NCBI RefSeq assembly: GCF_009852415.1
Contig: NZ_WOXS01000002.1
Span: forward strand, 5,682,001 to 5,746,000
Origin: Streptomyces sp. Tu 3180
Lineage (GTDB): Bacteria > Actinomycetota > Actinomycetes > Streptomycetales > Streptomycetaceae
DNA: 64,000 nucleotides
Direction of reading: 5' to 3'
In this document: piece by piece, positions 17,380-28,867 of the stretch
Layout: each line of letters begins with the position of its first letter
Position numbering within the stretch: the stretch's first letter is position 1
Notes under the pieces: generated by a model
Databases searched by the model: none
What the model saw: only the letters and a program-made list of their open reading frames with translations
Told to the model about the DNA's origin: nothing
Translations under genes and position numbers: made by a program

Positions 17380-17808
17380 ATGCGAATCGGCGAGCTGGCC
17401 GCACGCGCCGGGACCACCACGCGGACGCTGCGGTACTACGAGTCACGGGGACTGCTGCCCGCGCGGCGGGCCGGCAACGGATACCGGACCTACGACGAGA
17501 GCGACCTGAAGCTGCTGCGGCAGATCCGCACGCTCCAGGACTTCGGGTTCGACCTGGAGGAGACCCGGCCCTTCGTGGAGTGCCTGCGGGCCGGGCATCC
17601 CGAGGGCGACTCGTGCCCCGCCTCGCTCCAGGTCTACCGGCGCAAGCTGGAGGAGCTGGACGCGCTCATCGGCGAGCTGCGGGCCGTGCGGGCGAAGGTC
17701 GGACGGCAGCTGGCGCGGGCGGAGTCGGCGCGCGACGGGCTGGCCGCCGAGGCCGCGGTTCCGGGGGGTCCGGAACCGGTGTGCGAACTGGGAGGGGAGC
17801 TGCGGTGA
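17380..17808 (+). CDS. MerR-family transcriptional regulator
   Basis: This 142-residue protein has the N-terminal winged helix of MerR, MRIGELAARAGTTTRTLRYYE (residues 1-21) with SRGLLPARRAGNGYR after it, then a long dimerisation coiled coil (about 80-115). Two Cys are present outside the DNA-binding part, one in EGDSCPASL (about 78) and one near the C-terminus (VCELGG). They could form a thiol or metal sensor, but the metal-binding loop of classical MerR/CueR proteins is not evident. The stop overlaps the thioredoxin start by GTGA, a tight translational coupling suggesting regulation of a redox operon. Confidence 0.92.
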   Translation: MRIGELAARAGTTTRTLRYYESRGLLPARRAGNGYRTYDESDLKLLRQIRTLQDFGFDLEETRPFVECLRAGHPEGDSCPASLQVYRRKLEELDALIGELRAVRAKVGRQLARAESARDGLAAEAAVPGGPEPVCELGGELR

Positions 17809-18137
17809 GCAGGGCGAGCGGTGTGGCCGAGGTGACGGACGCGGACTTCGCGACGGAGGTGCTCGGGGCGCGGCTGCCGGTGCTGGTGGAGTTCACGGCC
17901 GACTGGTGTCCGCCGTGCCGGCAGATGGCCCCGGTGCTGAGCGCGCTGGCCGCCGAGGAGGAGGGCCGGCTGAAGGTCGTCCAGCTGAACGTGGACGCCA
18001 GTCCCGGCACGGCCAACGCGTACAAGGTGCTGTCGATGCCCACCTTCATGGTGTTCCGCGACGGGGAGCCGCTGCGGTCGATGGTGGGCGCCAGGCCCAA
18101 GCGGCGGCTGCTGGAGGAGCTGGCCGACGTGCTCTGA
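17805..18137 (+). CDS. trxA: Thioredoxin with a WCPPC active site
   Basis: This 110-residue single-domain protein starts at GTG 17805, overlapping the MerR stop by 4 bp. It has the thioredoxin fold signature LVEFTADWCPPCRQMAPVL (about 25-43), the cis-Pro in MPTFMVFRDG and typical length. The active site is WCPPC rather than the usual WCGPC. This change is known in some thioredoxin-like proteins and generally alters redox potential. It would reduce disulfides in the cytoplasm, as there is no signal peptide. Its coupling to a Cys-containing MerR regulator suggests thiol-stress-responsive expression. The symbol denotes the family, as Streptomyces carries several thioredoxins. Confidence 0.92.
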   Translation: MSRASGVAEVTDADFATEVLGARLPVLVEFTADWCPPCRQMAPVLSALAAEEEGRLKVVQLNVDASPGTANAYKVLSMPTFMVFRDGEPLRSMVGARPKRRLLEELADVL

Positions 18138-18140
18138 CCC

Positions 18141-18198
18141 GCCGGCCCGCACGGGCCGGCACAGGAAAAACCCCCGGGCAATTGCGTCCGGGGGTTTT
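18141..18198 (+). terminator. Strong intrinsic terminator after the thioredoxin gene
   Basis: A 9-bp perfect stem (18141-18149 with 18152-18160) is followed by an 11-bp perfect stem (18167-18177 with 18188-18198) whose 3' arm ends in TTTT. It is one of the clearest rho-independent terminators in the window. Confidence 0.85.
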
Positions 18199-18285
18199 CT
18201 CTGCGTATATTCATTGGTTCGCGACTTCGAAAAGAATCGTCGCGGTGAAGTTCAGTGACCACAGTATATCCGGGCGGGAGCGGAA

Positions 18286-20577
18286 TTGTCAAACACCGAA
18301 TTTCCGGACGATGAATTGCGGCAGGAGCAGGAATTCATCGACGGACTGTACGCACGCGTGGACGCCCTGCGCGGTGACGTCGAGGTCTCCGTCACGGACG
18401 CGCTCGCCCAGGGCAGCACCCCCAAGCAGGCCAGGCTGGAACGGGACATCCTCGTCGCCGAGCGCTCCGGCCTGCTCGCCGCGCTGAACGCGGTGGACGG
18501 CTCGCTGTGCTTCGGCCGGATCGACCTCTCCTCCGGGGAGACCCACCACATCGGCCGCATCGGCCTGCGCGCCGACGACGCCGAGCGCACCCCCGTCCTC
18601 ATCGACTGGCGCGCCGACGTCGCCCGCCCCTTCTACCTGGCCACCGGCCACACCACGATGGGCCTCAGGCGCCGCCGGCACATCTCCACCCAGGGCCGCC
18701 GGGTCACCGCCCTGCACGACGAGATCCTCGACCTCGGCGACGAGACCCGCACCGGCCACGAGGACCCCACCGGCGACGCCGTGCTGCTCGCCGCGCTCAA
18801 CTCCGCGCGCACCGGCCGCATGGGCGACATCGTGCGCACCATCCAGGCCGACCAGGACCGCATCATCCGCGCCCCGCACCGCGGGGTCCTGGTGGTCGAG
18901 GGCGGTCCCGGCACCGGCAAGACCGCCGTCGCCCTGCACCGCGCGGCCTACCTCCTCTACGAGCACCGCGAGCTGCTGGCCCGCCGCGCCGTCCTGATCG
19001 TCGGCCCCAACCCGGCCTTCCTCGGCTACATCGGCGAGGTGCTGCCCAGCCTCGGCGAGACCGGGGTGCTGCTCGCCACCGTCGGCGAACTGTTCCCCGG
19101 CGTGAAGGCCACCCGGGCGGACACCCCCGAGGCCGCCGCCGTCAAGGGCCGGGCGGAGATGGCCGACGTCCTCGCCGAGGTCGTCCGCAGCCGGCAGGCG
19201 CTGCCCGACCCGGTGATCGCCATCGAGCACGACCGCGAGATCCTCATGCTGGACGACGGCCTGGTGAACGTCGCCCGGGAACGCACCCGCGCCGCCAGGC
19301 TGCCGCACAACGTCGCCCGGGAGCACTTCGAGGGGTACGTCCTCAACGCGCTCACCGACATGCTCGCCGAACGCATCGGCACCGACCCCTACGACGGCTC
19401 CAACCTGCTCGACGCCGGCGACATCACCCAGATCCGCGACGAGCTCGCCGAGAACCCCGAGGTCTGGTCCGCCATCGACCGGCTGTGGCCGCGGATCACC
19501 CCGCAACGCCTGGTCGCCGACTTCCTCGCCGAACCCGAGGGCTTCCTGCCCGAGGAGGACGCCGCCGCGATCCGCCGCCCGGTGACCCGGCACTGGACGG
19601 TCTCCGACGTGCCCCTGCTCGACGAGGCCGCCGAACTCCTCGGCGAGGACGACCGGCTCGCGCGCGAGCGGGCCGAACGCGAGCGGCGGGCGCAGATCGC
19701 CTACGCGCAGGGCGTGCTGGACGTCTCGTACGCCTCCCGCACCTACGAGTTCGAGGACAAGGAGGAGGGCGACCCCGACTCCTCCGAGGTGCTGTCCGCG
19801 CACGACGTCATCGACGCCGAGCGCTTCGCCGAACGGCACGAGGAGGGGGACCACCGCAGCGCCGCCGAGCGGGCCGCCGCCGACCGCACCTGGGCGTTCG
19901 GGCACATCATCGTCGACGAGGCGCAGGAGCTGTCGCCGATGGCCTGGCGGCTGCTGATGCGGCGCAGCCCGACCCGCTCGATGACCCTGGTCGGCGACCC
20001 GGTCCAGACCTCGGAGGCGGGCGGGGTCGGCGCCTGGGCGGACATCCTCGCGCCCTACGTCGAGGACCGCTGGGAGCACGCCCGGCTCGGCGTCAACTAC
20101 CGCACCCCGGCCGAGATCATGGACGTCGCCGCGGCCGTGGTCCGCGCCGAGCACCCCGGCTTCGAGCCGCCCGGCTCGGTGCGGGCCACGGGCGTGCGCC
20201 CCTGGGCCCGCGCCGCCGACGACCTGCCCGACGCCGTCGCCAAGGCCGTCGCGGAACTCGCCCCCTCCCCGGCTCCGACCGAGCAGGGAGGCGCCCCCAC
20301 GGGCCGTCTCGCCGTCATCGCCCCGCGCGACCTGCACCGCGCCCTGGCCGCGCGCCTCGACGGGGTCACGGCCGGCGCCGAGCCCGACCTGACGCGCACG
20401 GTCGTCCTGCTCGACCCGCGCCAGGCCAAGGGGCTGGAGTTCGACTCGGTCCTGGTGGTCGAGCCGGGGCGCTACGGCACCAGCGACCTGTACGTGGCGC
20501 TCACCCGCGCCACCCAGCGGCTCGGCATCCTGCACACCGGGCCGCTGCCGAAGCCGCTGGCCGACGCGCTGGCGTAG
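18286..20577 (+). CDS. helD: HelD-like RNA polymerase-recycling ATPase
   Basis: TTG 18286 is used because GGAG (18277-18280) precedes it and nothing better lies upstream; the product is 763 residues. It has a charged N-terminal helical region (about 1-80), then superfamily 1 ATPase motifs split by a large insertion: Walker A GGPGTGKTAVALHRAAYLLY (about 207-226), IIVDEAQELSP (motif II), LVGDPVQT (III), NYRTPAEI (IV), AKGLEFDSVLV (V) and YVALTRATQRL (VI). This matches actinobacterial HelD, which enters RNA polymerase channels and releases stalled enzyme from DNA, rather than a true UvrD helicase. Related Streptomyces proteins protect against rifamycins. No rifamycin-associated promoter element was recognised. 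It ends 15 bp from the convergent glgB. Confidence 0.9.
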   Translation: MSNTEFPDDELRQEQEFIDGLYARVDALRGDVEVSVTDALAQGSTPKQARLERDILVAERSGLLAALNAVDGSLCFGRIDLSSGETHHIGRIGLRADDAERTPVLIDWRADVARPFYLATGHTTMGLRRRRHISTQGRRVTALHDEILDLGDETRTGHEDPTGDAVLLAALNSARTGRMGDIVRTIQADQDRIIRAPHRGVLVVEGGPGTGKTAVALHRAAYLLYEHRELLARRAVLIVGPNPAFLGYIGEVLPSLGETGVLLATVGELFPGVKATRADTPEAAAVKGRAEMADVLAEVVRSRQALPDPVIAIEHDREILMLDDGLVNVARERTRAARLPHNVAREHFEGYVLNALTDMLAERIGTDPYDGSNLLDAGDITQIRDELAENPEVWSAIDRLWPRITPQRLVADFLAEPEGFLPEEDAAAIRRPVTRHWTVSDVPLLDEAAELLGEDDRLARERAERERRAQIAYAQGVLDVSYASRTYEFEDKEEGDPDSSEVLSAHDVIDAERFAERHEEGDHRSAAERAAADRTWAFGHIIVDEAQELSPMAWRLLMRRSPTRSMTLVGDPVQTSEAGGVGAWADILAPYVEDRWEHARLGVNYRTPAEIMDVAAAVVRAEHPGFEPPGSVRATGVRPWARAADDLPDAVAKAVAELAPSPAPTEQGGAPTGRLAVIAPRDLHRALAARLDGVTAGAEPDLTRTVVLLDPRQAKGLEFDSVLVVEPGRYGTSDLYVALTRATQRLGILHTGPLPKPLADALA

Positions 20578-20592
20578 GGCACGCCCCGGGGC

Positions 20593-23181
20593 TCAGGCCG
20601 GGCGCAGCCACACCGTCGCCAGGGGCGGCAGGGTCAGCCGGATGCTCGCCGGGAGACCGTGCCGCCCCTGCGGCTCCGGCTTGACCGGGTCCGGGTGGGC
20701 GACGTCGCTGCCGCCGTACCGGCCGGCGTCGGTGTTCAGGACCTCGTGCCAGGCGGGCACGTCGTCGGGGACGCCGATCCGGTACTCGTGCCGGACGACG
20801 GGGGCGAAGTGGCAGACCGCGAGCAGGGGGGCGCCGTCGCGGTCGTACCGCAGGAACGCGAGCACGTTGTCCTCCGCCGCGTCCCCGGTCACCCACCGGA
20901 AGCCGTCCGGCTCGGTGTCGCACCGCCACAGCGCCGGAGTGTGCCGGTAGACGGTGTTCAGGTCGCGCACCAGGTCGCGCACCCCGCGGTGGTCGGCCTC
21001 GGCGCCGTAGTGCGGGTCCAGCAGCCACCAGTCCGGGCCGTGCGCCTCCGACCACTCCGCGCCCTGCGCGAACTCCTGCCCCATGAAGAGGAGCTGCTTG
21101 CCCGGGTGGGCCCACATGAAGCCGAGGTAGGCGCGCAGGTTGGCGCGCTGCTGCCACCAGTCGCCGGGCATCTTCGACACCAGGGACCGCTTGCCGTGCA
21201 CCACCTCGTCGTGGGAGATCGGCAGCACGTAGTTCTCGCTGTAGGCGTACACCATCGAGAAGGTCATCTCGTGGTGGTGGTACCGGCGGTGGATCGGGTC
21301 GTGGCTCATGTACTGCAGCGAGTCGTGCATCCAGCCCATGTTCCACTTCAGCCCGAACCCGAGCCCGCCGAAGCCGCTCGGGCCCTTGTGGTGGGTGGCC
21401 CGGGTGACGCCGTCCCAGGCCGTGGACTCCTCCGCGATCGTCACGACGCCCGGCGCCCTGCGGTACACGGTCGCGTTCATCTCCTGCAGGAACGCCACCG
21501 CGTCCAGGTTCTCCCGGCCGCCGTGCTCGTTCGGCGTCCACTGGCCCGGCTCGCGCGAGTAGTCGAGGTAGAGCATGGAGGCGACCGCGTCCACCCGCAG
21601 CCCGTCGATGTGGAACTCCTCGCACCAGTACAGCGCGTTGGCCACCAGGAAGTTGCGCACCTCGCGCCGCCCGAAGTCGAACTCCAGGGTGCCCCAGTCG
21701 GGGTGCGCGGCCCGCAGCGGGTCCTCGTGCTCGTACAGCGGCCGGCCGTCGAACTCGGCCAGCGCCCACTCGTCGCGCGGGAAGTGCGCCGGCACCCAGT
21801 CCATGATCACCCCGATCCCGGCCCGGTGCAGGGCGTCGACCAGGTACCTGAAGTCGTCGGGGGTGCCGAGGCGGGCCGTGGGCGCGTAGAAGCCGGTGAC
21901 CTGGTAGCCCCAGGAGCCGCCGAAGGGGTGCTCGGCGACCGGCATCAGCTCCACGTGGGTGAAGCCGAGGTCCTTGACGTACGCCGGCAGCTGCTCGGCC
22001 AGCTGGCGGTACGTCAGGCCGGGGCGCCAGGAGGGCAGGTGCACCTCGTACACCGAGAACGGCGCCTGGTGCGCGGGGACCTCGGCCCGGCGCGCCAGCC
22101 ACTCGGCGTCACCCCACTCGTAGTGCGAGGAGGTGACGACGGACGAGGTGGCCGGCGGGACCTCGGTGCGGCGGGCCAGCGGGTCGGCGCGCATCGTCCT
22201 CGAGCCGTCGGGGCGGGTGATCTCGAACTTGTACAGCTCGCCCTCGCCGATGCCCGGCACGAACAGCTCCCACACCCCGGACGAGCCCAGCGACCGCATG
22301 GGGAAGCCGGTGCCGTCCCAGAAGTTGAAGGTGCCGGCCACCCGCACGCCGCGCGCGTTCGGCGCCCACACCGAGAACCGGGTGCCGGTGACGCCCTGGT
22401 GGGTCATCGGGTGCGCGCCCAGCACCGTCCACAGCTCCTCGTGCCGGCCCTCGCCGATCAGGTGCAGGTCGAGCTCGCCGAGCGTGGGCAGGAAGCGGTA
22501 CGCGTCCTCGGTCTCCTGCACCGTCCCCTCGTACGTCACGAGCAGCCGGTACGCCGGCACCTCGCGCAGCGGCAGCAGACCCGAGAAGAAACCGTCGCCG
22601 TCGTCGTGCAGCTCGACGGTGAGGCCCCCGGAGAGGACGGTCACCGCCAGGGCGTACGGCTTGAACACGCGGAAGACGACCCCGCCGGGCACGGGGTGCG
22701 CGCCGAGCACGGAGTGCGGGGCGTGGTGCGTCCCGTGCAGCAGCCGTTCCCGGTCGGCGGTGTCCACGGCGGGGGAGACGGCGATCTCCGTCTCGGGCGG
22801 GGCGGGCTGCGCGGCGGCGGACCCGGGCGGCGGGGCCTGCTGGAGGACGGCGTCCGTCGCCGGGGTCTTCCCGGCCACGGTCTTCTTCGCGGTGGTCTTC
22901 TTCGCGGCGGGTGTCTTCGCCGCCGTCTTCTTCCCGGCCGCCGTCTTCGCCGCCGCCTTCTTGGCGGTGGCCTTCTTCCCTGGGGCCGCCTTCGTCGCCG
23001 CCACCTTCTTGGCCACGGCCTTCGCCGACGGCGACGCGGCGGCGGGCTTCTTGACGGCTGCCTTCTTGACGGCCGCCTTCTTCGCGGCCGCCTTCTTCCG
23101 CGCGGCCACCGGCGGCTCGGTGTGCCGCTGCTCGGCCGGCTGCTCCGGATGCGGACCGCTGGACTCGGGGCGGGGGGTCAC
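20593..23181 (-). CDS. glgB: 1,4-alpha-glucan branching enzyme with Lys/Ala-rich tail
   Basis: GTG 23181 has AGGAGG 8 bases upstream; the product is 862 residues, over 100 longer than typical GlgB. Residues about 25-108 are a Lys/Ala/Thr/Pro repeat (KKAAAKKAAVKK type) like a histone H1 tail. From about 140 the usual enzyme begins: CBM48 modules, then a GH13 barrel with the nucleophile Asp in GLRVDAVASM, the acid/base Glu in TIAEESTAWDG, the transition-state Asp in PISHDEVVHGK, and a C-terminal beta domain. It introduces alpha-1,6 branches into the alpha-1,4 glucan made by GlgE. It is the last gene of the mak-glgB pair (46-bp gap). Confidence 0.96.
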   Translation of the reverse strand: MTPRPESSGPHPEQPAEQRHTEPPVAARKKAAAKKAAVKKAAVKKPAAASPSAKAVAKKVAATKAAPGKKATAKKAAAKTAAGKKTAAKTPAAKKTTAKKTVAGKTPATDAVLQQAPPPGSAAAQPAPPETEIAVSPAVDTADRERLLHGTHHAPHSVLGAHPVPGGVVFRVFKPYALAVTVLSGGLTVELHDDGDGFFSGLLPLREVPAYRLLVTYEGTVQETEDAYRFLPTLGELDLHLIGEGRHEELWTVLGAHPMTHQGVTGTRFSVWAPNARGVRVAGTFNFWDGTGFPMRSLGSSGVWELFVPGIGEGELYKFEITRPDGSRTMRADPLARRTEVPPATSSVVTSSHYEWGDAEWLARRAEVPAHQAPFSVYEVHLPSWRPGLTYRQLAEQLPAYVKDLGFTHVELMPVAEHPFGGSWGYQVTGFYAPTARLGTPDDFRYLVDALHRAGIGVIMDWVPAHFPRDEWALAEFDGRPLYEHEDPLRAAHPDWGTLEFDFGRREVRNFLVANALYWCEEFHIDGLRVDAVASMLYLDYSREPGQWTPNEHGGRENLDAVAFLQEMNATVYRRAPGVVTIAEESTAWDGVTRATHHKGPSGFGGLGFGLKWNMGWMHDSLQYMSHDPIHRRYHHHEMTFSMVYAYSENYVLPISHDEVVHGKRSLVSKMPGDWWQQRANLRAYLGFMWAHPGKQLLFMGQEFAQGAEWSEAHGPDWWLLDPHYGAEADHRGVRDLVRDLNTVYRHTPALWRCDTEPDGFRWVTGDAAEDNVLAFLRYDRDGAPLLAVCHFAPVVRHEYRIGVPDDVPAWHEVLNTDAGRYGGSDVAHPDPVKPEPQGRHGLPASIRLTLPPLATVWLRPA

Positions 23182-23227
23182 GGGCAGAGCCTCCTGGGCG
23201 AACGAAGGTCGGATGGGTCGGATCGGA

Positions 23228-24634
23228 TCAGGTGTGACCGGACGAGGCGAGCCGGCGCACCGCGGTCAGCGGCACCGGGAGCCACTCGGGTCGGTGCCGG
23301 GCCTCGTAGAGCACCTCGTAGACCGCCTTGTCGGTCTCGTACGCGCGCAGCAGCACCGGATCGGTGCGCGGGTCGGAGCCCGCGGCCTCCGCGTAACCGG
23401 AGCAGTACGCCGCCCGGCACCGCTCGGCCCACTCCGGCTGCGCCGGGTCCACCGAACGCGCCGCGTAGTCGAAGGACCGCAGCATGCCCGCCACGTCCCG
23501 CACCGCGGGCTGCGGCATCCGCCGTTCGGCCAGCGGCCGGGCCGGCTCGCCCTCGAAGTCGATCAGGGACCACTCGCCGGCCGGGGACCGCAGGCACTGC
23601 CCGAGGTGCAGATCGCCGTGCACCCGCTGGGCGGTCCAGGTGCGGCCCTCGGCGGCCAGATCGTCCAGCGCCGTGAACGCCGAGCGCAGGCCGGCCGCGT
23701 GCGGCCGCAGCGCGGGCACCGCGTGCACGGCCGCCTCCAGCCGCTCGGTCATGCCGTCGACCATCAGCCGCAGCTGGGAGTGGCCCAGGGTGACCGTCGG
23801 CAGCGCGCGGGCCAGCGCGGTGTGCACCTCGGCGGTGACGCGTCCCAGGGCCCGCGCCTCGGCGACGAAGTCCTCGCCCTTGGCCAGCTCCCGCAGTGCC
23901 AGCTCCCAGCCGTCCGTCGCGCCCTGCACGTACGGCTGGAGCACCCCCAGGACGTACGGCTCGGCGGGCCGCGGCGCCCCGGGGTCCGCGACCAGCCAGG
24001 CGGTGGGCGGGGGCACCCGGGGACAGCCCGCGCGGGCCAGCGCCAGCGGCAGTTCCAGGTCGGGGTTGATCCCGGGCACGACCCGGCGCAGCAGCTTCAG
24101 GATGAACGTGTCCCCGTAGACGACCGACGAGTTCGACTGCTCGGCGGTCATCAGACGCGGCACCAGACCGGACCGGATCTCCCGGTGCGGGTCCCGCTCG
24201 AAACGGAGCCCGCCGATCCGGGCCTGGGTGCGCAGGGCCTCCAGGAGCAGTTCGGCGGGCCGGGTGTCGTGCAGGGCCTCGTAGACCGTCTGTCCGGCCA
24301 GGGGTCCCTGCGTCACATGACCGATCAGCGCGGGCGCGAGCCGGGGCGGCAGCGCCTCGCGCACGCCTATCAGGAGCTGGTAGCAGTCGCCGGGCTGCTC
24401 CGGCCCGGTGTGGCCCGGCAGGAGCGGCTGGTGCGCGCGCACCAGCAGGTGGTACAGGCCCAGCTTGGCCGTGGGCGGCAGCAGCTCGGTGGCCGCGACC
24501 AGTTCGAATCCGGTGACCGGACGCCCCTTGCCCGCGAACCAGCGCTGCCGCGGCAGCCACTCGCGCAGCAGTGGATCCAGTGACGCAAGAAGGCCGGGCG
24601 GGGTCGTGACGGTGCGTGTGACGGCTTCCGACAT
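23228..24634 (-). CDS. mak: Maltokinase (Pep2/Mak)
   Basis: This 468-residue protein has an aminoglycoside-phosphotransferase-like kinase fold. The N-terminal cap contains RQRWFAGKGRP (about 29-39), typical of maltokinases. The catalytic loop reads VHGDLHLGQCLRS (about 335) and the metal-binding motif IDFEGEPARPL (about 355). It phosphorylates maltose with ATP to maltose 1-phosphate, the substrate of GlgE. In some actinobacteria it is fused to TreS; here it is a separate protein encoded 181 bp after treS, beyond a hairpin, so it may have its own promoter. A GGGGAAAGGA precedes the ATG. Confidence 0.94.
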   Translation of the reverse strand: MSEAVTRTVTTPPGLLASLDPLLREWLPRQRWFAGKGRPVTGFELVAATELLPPTAKLGLYHLLVRAHQPLLPGHTGPEQPGDCYQLLIGVREALPPRLAPALIGHVTQGPLAGQTVYEALHDTRPAELLLEALRTQARIGGLRFERDPHREIRSGLVPRLMTAEQSNSSVVYGDTFILKLLRRVVPGINPDLELPLALARAGCPRVPPPTAWLVADPGAPRPAEPYVLGVLQPYVQGATDGWELALRELAKGEDFVAEARALGRVTAEVHTALARALPTVTLGHSQLRLMVDGMTERLEAAVHAVPALRPHAAGLRSAFTALDDLAAEGRTWTAQRVHGDLHLGQCLRSPAGEWSLIDFEGEPARPLAERRMPQPAVRDVAGMLRSFDYAARSVDPAQPEWAERCRAAYCSGYAEAAGSDPRTDPVLLRAYETDKAVYEVLYEARHRPEWLPVPLTAVRRLASSGHT

Positions 24635-24768
24635 GGCGTCGCGTCCTTTCCCCCAGGTTCGGCGCGCCTCGGGACACCCCCCGGACGAGCGCCCGATCGT
24701 GCACGGCCTCTCGACACCGGCGGGCCCCTCCGGCTCACGCGGGTGGGCGGGGTGTTACTGATGCGTGC

Positions 24769-24802
24769 CCCGGGCGGAGCGGTGGAAACCGCCCCGCCCG
24801 GG
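24769..24802 (-). terminator. Hairpin after treS
   Basis: Bases 24769-24777 and 24794-24802 form a perfect 9-bp GC stem just beyond the treS stop at 24816. It may terminate or attenuate the glgE-treS transcript before mak. No T-run is present. Confidence 0.45.
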
Positions 24803-24815
24803 TTCTGCGCGGGTT

Positions 24816-26512
<1,697 letters not shown>

Positions 26513-26516
<4 letters not shown>

Positions 26517-28708
26517 GTTGTGGGTGACCCTCCGATCTGCGGGGTGGACGGTCGCAGGACCTCGCCGTGCTCACCCGGGGACGCGACGTCGCCGGCTTGT
26601 GCCCCGTGGCCCCCGGATTCCCGGCCGACGACGAGCACATGCGCTCCGCCCGGTCCGAGACGCACATAGTTGGCCCTGCCCCAGTGATAGGTCTCGCCGG
26701 TGAGCTCGTCGCGCACCGGCACCGACTCGTGCCAGTCCAGGCCGAGTTGCGGCATGTCCAACGAGACCGTGGCCTCCTGGGTGTGGTGGGGGTCGAGGTT
26801 GGCGACCACCAGAACCGTGTTCGAACCCTTCCGCTTCGAGTACGCGATCACCTCCTCCTTGTCCGCGTGGTGGAAGTGGAGGTCCCGCAGCTGTTGCAGG
26901 GCCGGGTTCTCGCGCCGGACGGTGTTGAGGCGGGTGAGGAGCGGGGCGATGGTGCGGCCCTCGCGTGCGGCCGCCTCCCAGTCGCGGGGCTTGAGCTGGT
27001 ACTTCTCGCTGTCGAGGTACTCCTCGCTGCCCTCGCGCAGCGGGGTGTTCTCGCACAGCTCGTAGCCGCTGTAGATGCCCCAGGCCGGCGAGAGGGTGGC
27101 GGCCAGCACCGCGCGGACCTCGAAGGCGGGCCGGCCGCCGTGCTGCAGGTAGGCGTGCAGGATGTCGGGGGTGTTGGCGAAGAGGTTGGGCCGCATGTAG
27201 CAGGCCGCCTCCCCGGACAGCTCGGTCAGGTACTCGGTCAGCTCCTGCTTGCTGTTGCGCCAGGTGAAGTAGGTGTAGGACTGCTGGAAGCCGATCTGCG
27301 CCAGGGTGTGCATCATCGCCGGGCGGGTGAACGCCTCCGCCAGGAAGATCACGTCCGGGTCGGTGCGGTTGATCTCGCCCAGCACCCGCTCCCAGAACAC
27401 CACCGGCTTGGTGTGCGGGTTGTCCACCCGGAAGATCCGCACCCCCACCCCCATCCAGTGCCGCAGCACCCGGCAGGTCTCGGCGACCAGCCCCTCCAGG
27501 TCCGCGTCGAAGGCGATGGGGTAGATGTCCTGGTACTTCTTCGGCGGGTTCTCCGCGTAGGCGATCGACCCGTCCGGGCGGTGGTGGAACCACTCCGGGT
27601 GCTTGTGCACCCAGGGATGGTCCGGCGAGCACTGCAGCGCGAAGTCCAGTGCCACCTCCAGCCCCAGCCCGGCCGCCCGCCGGACGAACGCGGCGAAGTC
27701 CTCCAGGGTGCCCAGGCGCGGGTGCACCGCGTCGTGCCCGCCCTCCGGCGAGCCGATCGCCCAGGGCACGCCCACGTCGTCCGGCCCGGCGTCCAGGGTG
27801 TTGTTGGGGCCCTTGCGGAAGGTGGTGCCGATCGGGTGGATCGGCGGCAGGTAGACCACGTCGAAGCCCATCGCGGCGATCGCCGGCAGGCGCCGCGCGG
27901 CGGTCTCGAAGGTGCCGTGCGGCTGCTCGGGGGTGCCCTCGGAGCGCGGGAAGAACTCGTACCAGGACCCGAACAGCGCCCGCTCCCGCTCCACCAGCAG
28001 CGGCAGCGGCTCGCTGCTCGTGACCAGCTCCCGCAGCGGATGCCGGGCCAGCACCGCGTCCACCTCCGGCGTCAACGCCGCCGCCAGCCGGGACGCGGCC
28101 GGGCGGCTCTCGTCGCGCAGGGCGTCCACGGCGGCGAGCAGGACGTCCCTCGCGTCCGGGCCGGGCGCCCCGGCGGCCGCCCGCTCGTACAGCCGGGCGC
28201 CCTCCTCCAGGACCACCTCCGTGTCCATGCCCGCCGGGATCTTGATCTGCGCGTGGTGCCGCCAGGTGGTGACCGGGTCGCCCCACGCCTCCACGGCGTA
28301 CGTCCACAGTCCGGGCGCGCCGGCGGTGACGGTCGCCCCCCACCGGTCCGTGCCGGGCGCCAGCTCCCGCATCGGCGTGAACGGCCCCGGGCGTCCCTCG
28401 GGGTCCCTGAGGACGACGTTGGCGGCCACCGCGTCGTGCCCCTCGCGGAACACGGTGGCCGAGATCTCGAACGCCTCGCCGGGCACGGCCTTCGCCGGCC
28501 GGCGTCCCTGCCGGACCATCGGCCGGACGTCGAGGACGGGGATGCGCCCCACGGCGGTCGCGGGGGCCGCGGGGGCCGGTCCGGGACTCGCGGGGGCCGA
28601 CGCGGGACCGGCGCCGGCCGGGAGGGGCGGGGAGGCTCCGGCACCGTGCTTCGAGGGCGTGCGGGCGCCGGGCGTCGGAGGGGCTGACGAGTGGTGCTTG
28701 GCGGGCAT
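26513..28708 (-). CDS. glgE: Alpha-1,4-glucan:maltose-1-phosphate maltosyltransferase
   Basis: ATG 28708 (AGGAG 5 bases upstream) gives 731 residues. The first 65 residues are Pro/Ala/Gly-rich and extend beyond the roughly 660-675 residues usual for GlgE. The conserved enzyme starts near GRIPVLDVRPMV, then an all-beta domain and a GH13 barrel with VVYLPPIHPIG, the nucleophile Asp in RIFRVDNPHTKP and the acid/base Glu in IFLAEAFTRPAMM. It transfers maltosyl units from maltose 1-phosphate to growing alpha-1,4 glucan. As first gene of glgE-treS, with mak-glgB downstream, it defines the GlgE pathway, which in Streptomyces is linked to sporulation-associated glycogen and trehalose. Confidence 0.96.
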
Positions 28709-28867
28709 GACCGCTCCTGTCCGCGTCAACAGGGGTGGGCGGATGACTGTGGGGAGGTGGGTCCTGCGTGGTGTTCCTGTGGGGTGTACCCGCAGGAGCC
28801 TTCCCACACTGTTCGGGTGGGCAATCCGGCCCTTTGTTAACTACTCACGCGTATGTCGACATGCAAG

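Noticed and set aside
18200..18285. Rifamycin-associated element before the HelD-like gene.
   Set aside because: No long inverted repeat resembling the reported element is present in this interval.
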